A stretch of DNA of 64,000 nt from Pseudobdellovibrionaceae bacterium (GCA_947449255.1 CANFQX010000002.1:1-64000), one strand, 5' to 3'. Counted from the stretch's first letter, positions 24,069 to 33,226 are shown. Made by a program: numbers and translations. The notes: generated by a model not told the origin, from the letters alone.

Positions 24069-25445
24069 ATGAAAACTCTTGTTGGTCATCAAATTCAAAG
24101 CTCTGAAAAAGTACAATCAATCTTAACAGATCTAGTCAGCGAAGTCGCAAAATTGAATTCTCAACTTCATGGCATTCACCCAGCCAATCCTGATTTTCAA
24201 GAGGCTGCTAAACAAAAAATGGATGCCATCAGTGCCTCTCGAGGTCGTCCTCTGCATTATACCTATATTGGAACAGGCGCAGGCCGAGGTCCCTATGTGG
24301 AACTTGAAGACGGCAGTGTTAAATTAGATTTAATTAATGGAATCGGCATTCACCTTATGGGCCATGCTCACCCTCGCGTAATGGCCGCAGCTGTCCGAGG
24401 GTCTTTGGCTGACATTGTGACTCAAGGCAACCTTCAGCCCAACAACGAATACAGACTTTTCACCCAAAAAATCGTTGAATTGGCCGGGCGAAAAAGTCGT
24501 ATGAAGCATGCCTGGCTGTCGACCTGTGGAACAATGGCAAATGAAAATGCTTTAAAGATTTCGCGCCAAAAAAACAGTCCAGCCAGATTAGTCCTTGGAT
24601 TTAAAGATGCCTTTGCCGGGCGATCTACAATGATGGCTGAAGTCACAGACAATCCAGCTTACCGTCAGGGACTGCCTGAATACAATGAAGTCCTGCGCAT
24701 TCCCTTTTATGACAAAAAAGATCCTCAATCTGGTGATAAAACATTAAGGGCTTTAAAAGAGTACGTCGCCAATAATGAAAAAAATATTTCTGTGTTCGGC
24801 TTTGAGCCAATGCTAGGGGAAGGCGGATACCAAGCAGCGCCCCGAGAATTCTTTATTCCCTTGCTTGATTTTTGTAAATCAAAGGGTATCGCTATTTGGG
24901 CTGACGAAGTGCAAACTTTTTCGCGAACTGGCGAGTATTTTGCCTATGAAACTTTAGATATCGGCCAGTACGTTGATATTTGTTCCATTGCAAAAACAGC
25001 GCAAGTTGGGGCCACAATTTACACTGAAGAATACAATCCAAAACCGGGTTTGATCGCTGGAACATTTTCTGGCTCAACACCCTCTCTGGCTGCCGGATTA
25101 GAAATTCTTGAAATGCTTTCAGAAGGTTATTTGGGGCCTCAAGGTCGCATTCAAGATATTCACCAACGATTTATTGGAGGCCTGAACCTGCTTAATCAAT
25201 CGAGCTGCAAAGGCAATGCGTCTGACGCTGGAGGAATGGGACTGATGGTTGCATTCACCCCGTTTGATGGCAAAAAAGAAAGCACCAATTCATTTTTGAA
25301 TAAGCTTTTTGCCAACGGTGTGATTGGATTTCCGTGTGGAAAAGACCCCGTCCGAGCAAGATTTTTAATTCCTGCCATAATTCAAGATCAAGATATCAAT
25401 ATCGCTCTGAAGTTGATCGAAAAAACTCTGCTCGAAGGGGTGTAG
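24069..25445 (+). CDS. Class III aminotransferase, AstC-like
   Basis: The start is ATG 24069 with AAAGG 4 bases upstream. The 458-residue protein is a fold-type I PLP enzyme: INGIGIHLMGHAHPRV near the N-terminus, STCGTMANENALK, the cofactor Asp in IWADEVQTFSRTG, and the Schiff-base Lys in CSIAKTAQ. The next gene starts at once, and astA and astD follow, so the likely substrate is N-succinylornithine. Ornithine or lysine aminotransferase activity is an alternative. It is the first gene of a seven-kilobase plus-strand operon. Confidence 0.82.
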   Translation: MKTLVGHQIQSSEKVQSILTDLVSEVAKLNSQLHGIHPANPDFQEAAKQKMDAISASRGRPLHYTYIGTGAGRGPYVELEDGSVKLDLINGIGIHLMGHAHPRVMAAAVRGSLADIVTQGNLQPNNEYRLFTQKIVELAGRKSRMKHAWLSTCGTMANENALKISRQKNSPARLVLGFKDAFAGRSTMMAEVTDNPAYRQGLPEYNEVLRIPFYDKKDPQSGDKTLRALKEYVANNEKNISVFGFEPMLGEGGYQAAPREFFIPLLDFCKSKGIAIWADEVQTFSRTGEYFAYETLDIGQYVDICSIAKTAQVGATIYTEEYNPKPGLIAGTFSGSTPSLAAGLEILEMLSEGYLGPQGRIQDIHQRFIGGLNLLNQSSCKGNASDAGGMGLMVAFTPFDGKKESTNSFLNKLFANGVIGFPCGKDPVRARFLIPAIIQDQDINIALKLIEKTLLEGV

Positions 25446-26792
25446 TTGGATTTTATTGAGGCATGCCGACAATTAATTTCGATCGAAAGCACACCTAAAC
25501 TTGGCAACAGAGACATTGCCAAGTGGGCTGCTGCTTATTGCCGCCAAAAGGGCTTGCATGTCGAAGAGCAAGAAGAAATTTTCGGCGACTTAGAGCAAGT
25601 CAATATCATTGCCCGATTAAACAATGAACGTCCAAAAACAGAGTTTCTTTTTCAAAATCATTTAGACACTGTCGATCCGGGCCCTTTCCCTTTGTGGAAG
25701 GCCACTGATAGCAATCCCTTTGATGCCCATATTATCGACGGGCGAATTCATGGCCTTGGGGCTGCAGATGTAAAGCTTGATTTTCTTTGTAAGCTTTGGG
25801 CCATTGCTTCTTTTGGCAAGAGAGACGACTGGAAAAATCCACCCGTTTTAGTGGGTACCTTTGGCGAAGAATCTGGCATGCAGGGCGCATTGAAACTTAT
25901 TCGCAAAAATAAAATTTCAGCAAAAATGGCCTTGGTTGGAGAGCCCAGCGATTTACAAATCATCAATGCGGCTAAGGGTTTCGCAAGCGTTGAAATCAGA
26001 ATTCCTTTTTCAGACGAAGAGTTGCAATACAGAGAGCAACACAACCTTAGGGAAAGTGCCTCAACTCAATCAAAGCTATTTAGGGGAAAAGCGGCACACT
26101 CCTCGACACCTCACCTGGGTGAAAGTGCTATCATCAAGATGCTTGAGTATCTGATGATGCTTCCTGATTACGTAAATATCATGGAAATTGAAGGCGGAAT
26201 CAATTTCAACACAGTCCCCAGCAACGCCTTTTTAGAAATTGATCTGGCATCCACCGTGAAAGAACCTATTTCAAAGAAAATTGCAAATATTTATCTTGTC
26301 GTCAAAGCACTGGAGCTGCAGTTTTTAGAGTACAAGGACAATGAATTTCATCCGAGCACTCCGACTCTGAATATCGGAATTATTAGAACTAGCGAAGAAG
26401 ACATTCAAATTTCTGGCAGCTGCCGAATCCCACCCTTGATCACCCAAGAGGTCTATGAAGGCTGGATGGATCGCCTGCGAGAAGTTTGTCAAAAAAATGG
26501 AGCCAGCTTTCGAATAAATGATTACAAAAAATCATTTCGGACTGATCAAAACTCGACCTTAGTTCGTGGTTGTTTGGAAGAGCTTCACAAGCTCGGACTC
26601 AAAGACAAACCCATCACTCAATCGTCAACAAATGAAGCCAGTATATTCTCAAGACTTGGCATTGAATGTGTTTGCTTTGGCCCAGGAAAACGAGAAGATA
26701 ATGTTCATACTCCTCAAGAGCATGTGGAGCTTGCTGATCTACAGTTGGCAATCGAGTTCTATAAAAAAATAATCGAAAGGTTCTGCTTATGA
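25446..26792 (+). CDS. M20-family metallopeptidase, probable deacylase of acyl-amino acids
   Basis: The 448-residue protein starts at TTG 25446 directly after the preceding stop, with AAGGGG upstream. Metal and catalytic residues of the M20 family are visible: HLDTVD, then GAADVK, GEESG, GEPSD and the C-terminal His in NVHTPQEH. Family members include ArgE and DapE. In the classical AST pathway the last step is done by AstE, an M14-type enzyme. With no astE here, this protein probably removes the succinyl group, which is inference. Confidence 0.82.
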   Translation: MDFIEACRQLISIESTPKLGNRDIAKWAAAYCRQKGLHVEEQEEIFGDLEQVNIIARLNNERPKTEFLFQNHLDTVDPGPFPLWKATDSNPFDAHIIDGRIHGLGAADVKLDFLCKLWAIASFGKRDDWKNPPVLVGTFGEESGMQGALKLIRKNKISAKMALVGEPSDLQIINAAKGFASVEIRIPFSDEELQYREQHNLRESASTQSKLFRGKAAHSSTPHLGESAIIKMLEYLMMLPDYVNIMEIEGGINFNTVPSNAFLEIDLASTVKEPISKKIANIYLVVKALELQFLEYKDNEFHPSTPTLNIGIIRTSEEDIQISGSCRIPPLITQEVYEGWMDRLREVCQKNGASFRINDYKKSFRTDQNSTLVRGCLEELHKLGLKDKPITQSSTNEASIFSRLGIECVCFGPGKREDNVHTPQEHVELADLQLAIEFYKKIIERFCL

Positions 26793-27826
26793 GCTTTATA
26801 ATTCGACCAGTCAGTCATGAAGACTTAAATCAGCTGTTTGATTTAGCAAAGCAATTCAATCTTTTAAACCTACCTGGTGACAAAAAGATTTTAAGCGAAA
26901 AAATTGAGCGCAGCGAGCAGTCCTTCGCAAAAAAATTAGACAAATTAAAAGCAGAATATCTTTTTGTTTTAGAGGATCTGGAAGAAAAGCTCATTATTGG
27001 CAGCTCACTTGTCATTGCCAAGCATGGCAATGAGGATGTTCCTCACACGGCTTTTAAGGTCATTAAGCGCGATCATTTTTCGCAGGATTTGGGAATTGGT
27101 TTTATCCATCAAGTCCTGCGCTTTCAGCTTGATTTTGATGGTCCTACTGAAATTGGTGGGCTGCTTATCGATAGATCCTATCGCCGCCGCCCCGAAAAAC
27201 TGGGCAAGCAAATAAGTCTTTCGCGTTTTTTATATATGGCCTTACATCCTGAGCGGTTTGAGCACCGTATATTGTGTGAGCTCACTCCCCCTTTGACTGA
27301 CGAAGGGCGAAGTGAATTTTGGGAGGCCCTGGGACGAAGGTTCACAGGCTTGCCTTATCAAGAAGCTGATTTATTAAGCCAATCCCACAAGGAATTCATT
27401 GAAAGCCTTTTTCCGCAAGAAGACATTTATTTGTCGCTTTTAGATTCAAAGGCCCGATTGGTTTTGGGACGAGTGGGCCAAGAGACCAAGCCCGCACAAC
27501 ATCTTTTGGAGAGCATTGGTTTTAAATACCTCGATGAAGTGGATCCCTTCGATGGCGGACCCCACTACGGAGCAGAGCTTGCTGAGATTTTGCCCGTGAA
27601 ATTAGGAAAACACCTGCAAGTTGCAGAGTTCAGTGATGCTTCTTATAGAAATCAAATGCTTGTTGCCACCACTGGCGATGAGTTTTTAGCGACCTTATGT
27701 TCAGTTGATTTGCGTGATGGTGAAGTCGCCATAGCTCCAAAAGCTAGAGCCATCTTGGGCCTGGAAAATGGAGATCAAGTTTTTGTAGCCCCCTTTAATT
27801 ACAACAGAGGAAAACTATATTCATGA
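26789..27826 (+). CDS. astA: Arginine/ornithine N-succinyltransferase
   Basis: The 345-residue protein has the AstA layout: IIRPVSHEDLNQLFDLA at the N-terminus, SSLVIAKHGNEDVPHTAF, then GLLIDRSYRRRPEKLGKQ, HRILCELTPPLTDEGRSEFWEALG, FPQEDIYLSLL, and the GFKYLDEVDPFDGGPHY C-terminal motif. It transfers succinyl from succinyl-CoA to the alpha-amino group of arginine or ornithine. It overlaps both neighbours by 4 bases (ATGA). It is of normal length. Confidence 0.92.
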   Translation: MSFIIRPVSHEDLNQLFDLAKQFNLLNLPGDKKILSEKIERSEQSFAKKLDKLKAEYLFVLEDLEEKLIIGSSLVIAKHGNEDVPHTAFKVIKRDHFSQDLGIGFIHQVLRFQLDFDGPTEIGGLLIDRSYRRRPEKLGKQISLSRFLYMALHPERFEHRILCELTPPLTDEGRSEFWEALGRRFTGLPYQEADLLSQSHKEFIESLFPQEDIYLSLLDSKARLVLGRVGQETKPAQHLLESIGFKYLDEVDPFDGGPHYGAELAEILPVKLGKHLQVAEFSDASYRNQMLVATTGDEFLATLCSVDLRDGEVAIAPKARAILGLENGDQVFVAPFNYNRGKLYS

Positions 27827-29343
27827 GCAGCATCGAAATTTTACCATTAAGTTATAAAGGTGACTTCATTCAAGGCAAATTCATCCCTGTCATCAAAGGC
27901 GATGGAGAAATCAAAGACATCAGTCCTGCTAATCTTGATGATGTCCTCATGAATGTTCCCTTTAAACATGAACATATCGATGAGGCTTGCGTTGCTGCAA
28001 AAAAAGCCTACCCAACTTGGGCGGCTCTTCCTTTTGAAACAAGAAAATCCTATCTCTTACGCCTTAAAGAACTTTTTGATTCCCATGCTGACCACATGGC
28101 ACAAATTATTTCAAGGGACACAGGCAAGCCACTCTGGGAAGCTCTAACAGAAGCTAAAGCTCTCGGTGCAAAAATTGACATCACTCTAAATCATTCTATA
28201 AAATTAATTGCTGAGGAAAGAGTTTTAAATGCTCTGCCCCAAGTGGATGGTGTCATTCGTTTTAAATCCAGAGGTGTAATGGCGGTCATTGGACCCTTTA
28301 ACTTCCCTGCACATCTGCCCAATGGACATATCATTCCGGCACTTATTGCTGGGAACACAGTTGTCTTTAAGGCCTCTGAACAAACACCGGCTGTCGGTCA
28401 ATTTATGGCTGAACTTTTTGAAAAGGCCGAATTCCCTGCTGGAGTTTTTAATCTTGTTCAAGGTGATGGTGCTGCCGGTGGTCGACTGGTGGCCAACGAA
28501 TTTGTTGATGGGATTTTATTCACGGGATCTTATGAAGTCGGTTTAAAAATAAAACAAGAAACGCTGACTCACTACTGGAAAATCCTGGCTCTTGAAATGG
28601 GTGGAAAAAATGCGACTGTTGTGTGGGAGGATGCCGATCTCGACAAAGCCATTTATGAAAGCTTAATTGGGGCTTACATGTCGGCAGGTCAACGCTGCTC
28701 TGGAACCAGCCGAATTATTGTCCATCCTAAATTGGCTGATGAATTTACTGAAAGATTCTATCAGGCGGCAAAAAAGCTTTCCATAGGACATTGGCAAGAC
28801 AACACCTTCATGGGAACTTTAATCAATGCCTCGGCCGTAGAAAAATACATTCGCTTCCAAGAAATTGCCAACCGTGAGGGTGCTGAAAGCCTCATGCGTG
28901 GAAAGTCTTTGGATTTGAAGCACAAAGGCTACTACGTCACGCCATCCATTCATCTGGTAAAAAAGTTTGATGCCAATAGCGTCTATCAAAAAAGTGAAAT
29001 TTTTGGACCCAATGTTGCGATTTACCAAAGTGCTGATTTTAATGAAACAATGGATATTGTTAATTCTTCGGGATATGGATTGGCGATGGCTCTGTTCTCT
29101 AAGGACAAGAACCTCTATCAGCAAGCTCTGATCCAAGCTCGAGTTGGAATCCTGAATTGGAATAGGACGACCAATGGAGCCAGTTCCAAACTGCCCTTCG
29201 GTGGCATGGGAAAATCTGGAAATGACAGACCCTCAGGACATTTTGCAATTCAATACTGCACAGTCCCTGTTGCCAGCCTGGAGGACACGACTCCGTTTGA
29301 TATTACCAAAATTTTACCCGGCATGAATTTGGATAAAATATAA
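27823..29343 (+). CDS. astD: N-succinylglutamate 5-semialdehyde dehydrogenase
   Basis: The 506-residue aldehyde dehydrogenase shows the catalytic Glu in LALEMGGKN near residue 260 and the catalytic Cys in SAGQRCSGTSR near 293. Asn in GPFNFPAHLPNGH and the NAD-binding FTGSYEVG are also present. It oxidises succinylglutamate semialdehyde to succinylglutamate. It overlaps astA by 4 bases and mltG by 1 base. There is no astB (succinylarginine dihydrolase) in the operon. Confidence 0.92.
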   Translation: MSSIEILPLSYKGDFIQGKFIPVIKGDGEIKDISPANLDDVLMNVPFKHEHIDEACVAAKKAYPTWAALPFETRKSYLLRLKELFDSHADHMAQIISRDTGKPLWEALTEAKALGAKIDITLNHSIKLIAEERVLNALPQVDGVIRFKSRGVMAVIGPFNFPAHLPNGHIIPALIAGNTVVFKASEQTPAVGQFMAELFEKAEFPAGVFNLVQGDGAAGGRLVANEFVDGILFTGSYEVGLKIKQETLTHYWKILALEMGGKNATVVWEDADLDKAIYESLIGAYMSAGQRCSGTSRIIVHPKLADEFTERFYQAAKKLSIGHWQDNTFMGTLINASAVEKYIRFQEIANREGAESLMRGKSLDLKHKGYYVTPSIHLVKKFDANSVYQKSEIFGPNVAIYQSADFNETMDIVNSSGYGLAMALFSKDKNLYQQALIQARVGILNWNRTTNGASSKLPFGGMGKSGNDRPSGHFAIQYCTVPVASLEDTTPFDITKILPGMNLDKI

Positions 29344-30413
29344 TGAAAAAAACAATTTTAATCTTAGTCTCAGCTTTGATTGTTTTGCTAGCCGCTATCG
29401 CTGGTGGCATCGGTTACCTCGGCTATGAATTTTCTAGGACTAGGCCCAGTGAGTCTGAACAAGAAGTCGTCTACGAAGTTGTCTCGGGGAAAGCCTTTAA
29501 TACTATAGCTAAAGACTTAGAAAGTAAGGGCTTGGTTAGAAATGCAAATTTCTTTTCTTGGTATGCAAAAATCACAGGCCAAAGATCCAAAATTAAAGTC
29601 GGTGAATATCTTTTTAAAACAACCATGCTGCCTGATGAAGTCTTGCAGGTGCTCATTTCAGGCAAAAGTATTACACGGACTTTCACTATCAGTGAAGGCT
29701 TAAGTATTTATGAAATTGCAGAGCGTTTTGAAAACGAAGAATTTGGTAAAGCTGCAGATTTTATGAAACTGGTTCACGACAAAGAATTAATCCAAAGTCT
29801 TTTAGGAGAAAACCTAGAAAGCCTAGAAGGTTACCTTTTTCCTGAGACCTATATGATGACCAAGTACACTGATGCCAAGGGGTTAATTACAAATATGGTC
29901 AAAAGGTTTTTGGTGGTCTACAACCAAGTCCTACCATCATCGCAAATTCAGGGCTTGGATCGCAACCAGATTGTCACCTTAGCTAGCATCGTTGAAAAAG
30001 AAACCGGAGCCCCTGAAGAGCGCCCCCTGATTGCCTCCATTTTTCACAACCGCTTAGCAAAAAAGATGAAATTGCAAACAGACCCCACAATTATCTATGG
30101 CAAAGCCGAAAAGCTCCAAAAAATAGTGGTTAATATTACCCATGCGGATCTTCTAGAGCCCACAAGGTACAACACCTATGTGATCGATGGACTTCCACCG
30201 ACACCGATTTGCAACCCCGGCAAAGAAGCCTTGCTGGCCACAGTCAAACCAGCACATTCAAATTATTTTTATTTTGTAAGTAAGAATGATGGGACTCATG
30301 TTTTCTCTGAAGAATACAAAGATCACCAGAAGGCGGTTCAAGACTTTCAAGTCAATGCCAAAGCCCGTGAAGGACATTCTTGGAGAGAATTAAACGAAAA
30401 GCCAAAAAAATAG
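29343..30413 (+). CDS. mltG: Endolytic murein transglycosylase MltG
   Basis: The 356-residue protein has one N-terminal membrane helix (ILILVSALIVLLAAIAGG), a LysM-like region, and the YceG core with catalytic Glu in ASIVEKETGAPEERP, then FHNRLAKKMKLQTDPTI and GLPPTPICNPG. The C-terminus has the typical YFYFVSKNDGTHVFS. It cleaves nascent glycan strands in the periplasm. Its ATG overlaps the astD stop by one base, so it is transcribed with the catabolic operon. Confidence 0.93.
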   Translation: MKKTILILVSALIVLLAAIAGGIGYLGYEFSRTRPSESEQEVVYEVVSGKAFNTIAKDLESKGLVRNANFFSWYAKITGQRSKIKVGEYLFKTTMLPDEVLQVLISGKSITRTFTISEGLSIYEIAERFENEEFGKAADFMKLVHDKELIQSLLGENLESLEGYLFPETYMMTKYTDAKGLITNMVKRFLVVYNQVLPSSQIQGLDRNQIVTLASIVEKETGAPEERPLIASIFHNRLAKKMKLQTDPTIIYGKAEKLQKIVVNITHADLLEPTRYNTYVIDGLPPTPICNPGKEALLATVKPAHSNYFYFVSKNDGTHVFSEEYKDHQKAVQDFQVNAKAREGHSWRELNEKPKK

Positions 30414-30497
30414 AAAAGCATGTCATACTATGAAGAAGCTCCTGTGGATAACTCATGGGAAAAACCCGATAGATAAATTAAGTGATGGACAAGTTAA

Positions 30498-31040
30498 GTG
30501 AATAACGAAATTTCAGAAGGACTAAATATCGAAGTTCAAAAGAGAAAAAATGAAACGAACTCAGCCTTCACTCAAAAAGAAATGATTGGAATGGCAGCCT
30601 TAACAGTCCTCCTGATGCTGTTAATCACCATTGCTGCGATCCCATCTTTGCGGGAAAAATTCAGAGCCGCCCTTATTCCTGAAGGTCGTCAGATCTTAGC
30701 TAAAGTCTCTGGCAATATTTCAGCACAGGGCCCACATATTACAGTCCTTAAGTTGAAAACAAAAAATGCAATCAGCCTTGAAGTCTATGACTCTTCCAAT
30801 AAAGATGAAATGCTTCTCTTAGAGAAAATCCCCTTAGAAGAAATAAGGGACGGCTATGTTTCTATCAAGGGCAATGCCACAAATTTAGGACTGGCTGATG
30901 TCGACAACGATGGCAATGCAGAGATTGTAACTCCCACCTTTGATGACCAGATGATTCCTAGGCTTAACGTATTTAAATATATCGAAACGACCAAAAGTTT
31001 TGAGCGGGTCAATGCACCCAACGAAGGCATTGGAAACTGA
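30498..31040 (+). CDS. Small membrane-anchored protein with an FG-GAP-like segment
   Basis: The 180-residue protein starts at a GTG without a strong site. It has one N-terminal membrane helix (MAALTVLLMLLITIAAI) and a C-terminal segment LADVDNDGNAEIVTPTFDD, which is the calcium-binding-loop pattern of FG-GAP/VCBS repeats. Only one such repeat is present, so a full propeller cannot form. It follows mltG by 84 bases. I do not recognise a family. Confidence 0.65.
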   Translation: MNNEISEGLNIEVQKRKNETNSAFTQKEMIGMAALTVLLMLLITIAAIPSLREKFRAALIPEGRQILAKVSGNISAQGPHITVLKLKTKNAISLEVYDSSNKDEMLLLEKIPLEEIRDGYVSIKGNATNLGLADVDNDGNAEIVTPTFDDQMIPRLNVFKYIETTKSFERVNAPNEGIGN

Positions 31041-31096
31041 ACAGAAAGTGCGAGCTCTTGGAAATCGGTGAATAAGGATTTCCGCAACGAATAGTC

Positions 31097-31411
31097 TTAA
31101 GTGAACTGAACCTTCGGCATCGACTCTGCGTAATAGAGCGGTAAATTTGTCACTCGCAGAATTTCATCCTTTGAAATTTAAAAAAGTTACTCGCCCCACT
31201 GGAAATGAAATTTCCATCTCGTCCAGATAAAGATCTAATATTGAAGTTGGTTTTTTTCGAGGTTCACTTCAAGGAGGTCAAGTCCCTTTGACTTGGCAAA
31301 TTTTCGCACCAAAGTGGACTTACCGACCTGCCTTGCACCCCGAATAATGAGAGGACGACGATCTTTGGACTTCAACCAATCTTCAAGCTGAATTTCTGCA
31401 AATCTTTTCAT
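31097..31411 (-). pseudogene. Decayed AAA_14/DUF4143 ATPase
   Basis: From ATG 31411 (AAGGGGG upstream) a 58-codon frame encodes the N-terminus of this family: MKRFAEIQLEDWL, Walker A GARQVGKSTL and DLLEVNLEKN, then a stop at 31235. About 100 bases further, the minus strand encodes ILRVTNLPLYYAESMPK before a stop at 31097, which resembles the typical C-terminal end of DUF4143 proteins. The roughly 300 residues expected between are missing, and stops and a frameshift lie in the join. A related intact gene is at 31637. Confidence 0.75.
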
Positions 31412-31452
31412 TTTCGTCCCCCTTAAGAGCCACATTGAGCTCTTATTTGAGA

Positions 31453-31534
31453 TTTTACCCTTATTTTAAGCTAAAATTAATTAATTTTACCCCTATTTTA
31501 GTACTTTAGAATGACTTTTTTACCCCTGTTTTAG
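31453..31534. repeat. Three 17-base direct repeats upstream of the decayed ATPase
   Basis: Copies near TTTTACCCCTATTTTAG start at 31453, 31485 and 31518, i.e. 32 and 33 bases apart, about three helical turns. They lie 42 to 123 bases upstream of the ATG at 31411, where an operator for that gene would sit. The phased spacing suggests cooperative binding of a repressor on one DNA face. Confidence 0.6.
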
Positions 31535-31636
31535 CCTGTTTAAGGTAAAAAAAGGGCTAAGCTTAAGAAAACTGAGAAGATTGGATGACCATGGATTCTA
31601 GTTTTTCAATTTTTTTTCTGACTCAAATTCAGAAAA

Positions 31637-32854
31637 TCAATTTTCTATTTTAAATAACTCCAAAAGCGCTTGATCCCAGGGAAGAATTCTAATCCCGTCT
31701 TCAGTTTTTCTTGGTGTTTTTTCTGAGCATATGATCCATTTTTGTTTATGATCGATATCGCGAGAAAGACTTCTCAAGTGGGTCATATGCGAATCCATAA
31801 CGTGGTCAGTTGATTTAATTTCTATCAGAATTTTTGCTTTAGCACTGGTCTTCACAATGAGATCAATTTCAGCCCCATCTTTAGTTCTTAGAAAATAAAA
31901 CCTAAAGTCCCTCTCAAAATAGTCGTTCAAACGAATGCATTCACAAATAATAAATTGCTCAAAAATTTTTCCAAAATCGCTGGAGCCAAAAATAAGCTTG
32001 CTCCCAGCCTGCTGGGAAAGGTATCGATAAATACCTGTATCAAATAGGTAAAATTTTGGTTTTTGGCTTTGACGCTCCCGAACCGATTCATCAAAAGGTT
32101 CTAAAAAGTGGCCAATCATTGTGTCTGACATAATTTCAAAATAACGTTCAATGGTCTTTTCATCCAATTGGCTTTGTTTAGCTATATTGGCATAATTGAC
32201 AATTTCCCCGTTGCACTGAGATGAAAGTTCCAGAAAGTTTCTAAAGCGCTGAATATTTCGAGTTAGCTGTTCAAGTTGGATTTCTTCCTTGAGATACGTC
32301 TGAGTGTATGTCCGCAAAAACCTCAATCGGTCTTCATTAGTTTGATATTCATAAATTTTAGGAAGAGTCCCCCAACTTAACATCTCCATAAGATTGAGGC
32401 GATTAGGGGCCTCTAAAAACGTATACGGATGAAGATGCAATGAAAAGGCACGGCCACCTAATAAATTTGCACCACCACGCTTTAATTTTCGAGCACTAGA
32501 GCCCGTCATTATAAACTGAATAGTCTTATGCTTTTCAATAAGTTGATGAATAACATCCAGGAGTTTTGGGTTTTTCTGTATCTCGTCAAGAACAACCCTC
32601 TTAACCCCTGGTCTTTCAGCGATCATTTCTTTGAGCAAATTAGGATTTTTATGAAAATCTTCATCTTGAGATGGATCCAAGAGATCAATATAAAGAGTCC
32701 CAGGATGATTTGATTTTTCAATATCGTATAAGGTATCCAAAAGTGTTGATTTTCCGGTCCCTCTGGCTCCGAATAGAAAATAGCTGTTTTTAGCAGGAGG
32801 CTTCAATAACCTTTTTATTCTAGAAAACGATGTCATTCCGGAAATGTACGCCAT
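31637..32854 (-). CDS. AAA_14/DUF4143 ATP-binding protein
   Basis: The 405-residue protein has Walker A FGARGTGKST near residue 30, Walker B KRVVLDEIQKNPKLL, FIMTGSSARKLKRGGANLLGGRA, a winged-helix-like middle (YANIAKQSQLDEKTIERYF) and the DUF4143 C-terminal nuclease-fold pattern (KFYLFDTGIYRYL, GAEIDLIVK, ILIEIKS). The D-x(n)-E-x-K spacing resembles a PD-(D/E)xK fold. The function of the family is not established. ATG 32854 lies inside a palindrome; ATG 32836 just downstream is an alternative start. The gene stands alone on the minus strand. Confidence 0.85.
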   Translation of the reverse strand: MAYISGMTSFSRIKRLLKPPAKNSYFLFGARGTGKSTLLDTLYDIEKSNHPGTLYIDLLDPSQDEDFHKNPNLLKEMIAERPGVKRVVLDEIQKNPKLLDVIHQLIEKHKTIQFIMTGSSARKLKRGGANLLGGRAFSLHLHPYTFLEAPNRLNLMEMLSWGTLPKIYEYQTNEDRLRFLRTYTQTYLKEEIQLEQLTRNIQRFRNFLELSSQCNGEIVNYANIAKQSQLDEKTIERYFEIMSDTMIGHFLEPFDESVRERQSQKPKFYLFDTGIYRYLSQQAGSKLIFGSSDFGKIFEQFIICECIRLNDYFERDFRFYFLRTKDGAEIDLIVKTSAKAKILIEIKSTDHVMDSHMTHLRSLSRDIDHKQKWIICSEKTPRKTEDGIRILPWDQALLELFKIEN

Positions 32855-32861
32855 TTCCGGA
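32837..32861. repeat. 25-base palindrome over the ATPase start codon (copy 1)
   Basis: Arms TCCGGAAATG and CATTTCCGGA are perfect 10-base inverted repeats around TACGC. The copy covers ATG 32854, so a bound protein would block both transcription and initiation there. An identical copy lies 61 bases upstream. Confidence 0.75.
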
Positions 32862-32897
32862 GCCTACTCAAGCACAGTTTTTAGCTCCAGACCTAGC

Positions 32898-32922
32898 TCC
32901 GGAAATGTACGCCATTTCCGGA
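32898..32922. repeat. 25-base palindrome (copy 2)
   Basis: This copy is identical over all 25 bases to 32837-32861, offset by 61 bases (about six helical turns). Two identical operators on the same DNA face suggest looping or cooperative autoregulation of the ATPase gene. Confidence 0.75.
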
Positions 32923-33226
32923 CCAATATCCGGCTGAATAAACCAATCAATCCAAGGTCAGCTCGCTCGAAGGTTTGTGCTTTTAAATCGCGCTGCGATT
33001 TAAAAGCACGTCAGGCGACTGCCTTCAACTCAGTATATAGTACACAGAGTTGCACTGGCGAATGTTACGGAGAATTTGCGAAAAATCCATTGAAGAAAAA
33101 TACAGAAAAGATAATATAGGGCCCAATGAACGCCTCGACCATGGTCGTGGCGCCTTGGATGATTCAAATCCATTTTCAGAGAAAATTCAGAAATATATTT
33201 AAAATAGATAAAATTGGAGGAGTTCA
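32923..33226. other. Intergenic region with inverted repeats before lysC
   Basis: About 300 bases without a credible gene. A perfect 15-base inverted repeat with loop GCT lies at 32977-33009 (arm GTGCTTTTAAATCGC). A 22-base palindrome at 33131-33152 is centred on CGACCATGGTCG and has a single mismatched pair. Short plus- and minus-strand frames here lack ribosome sites. The lysC promoter should be in the last 100 bases. Confidence 0.6.

Noticed and set aside
31060-31083. GGAAATC/GATTTCC inverted repeat after the FG-GAP-like gene
   Set aside because: Short stem, long loop and no T run; not strong enough to call a terminator.
32844-33119. Plus-strand frame over the palindromes
   Set aside because: Formed by the inverted repeats; no protein-like pattern and no ribosome site.
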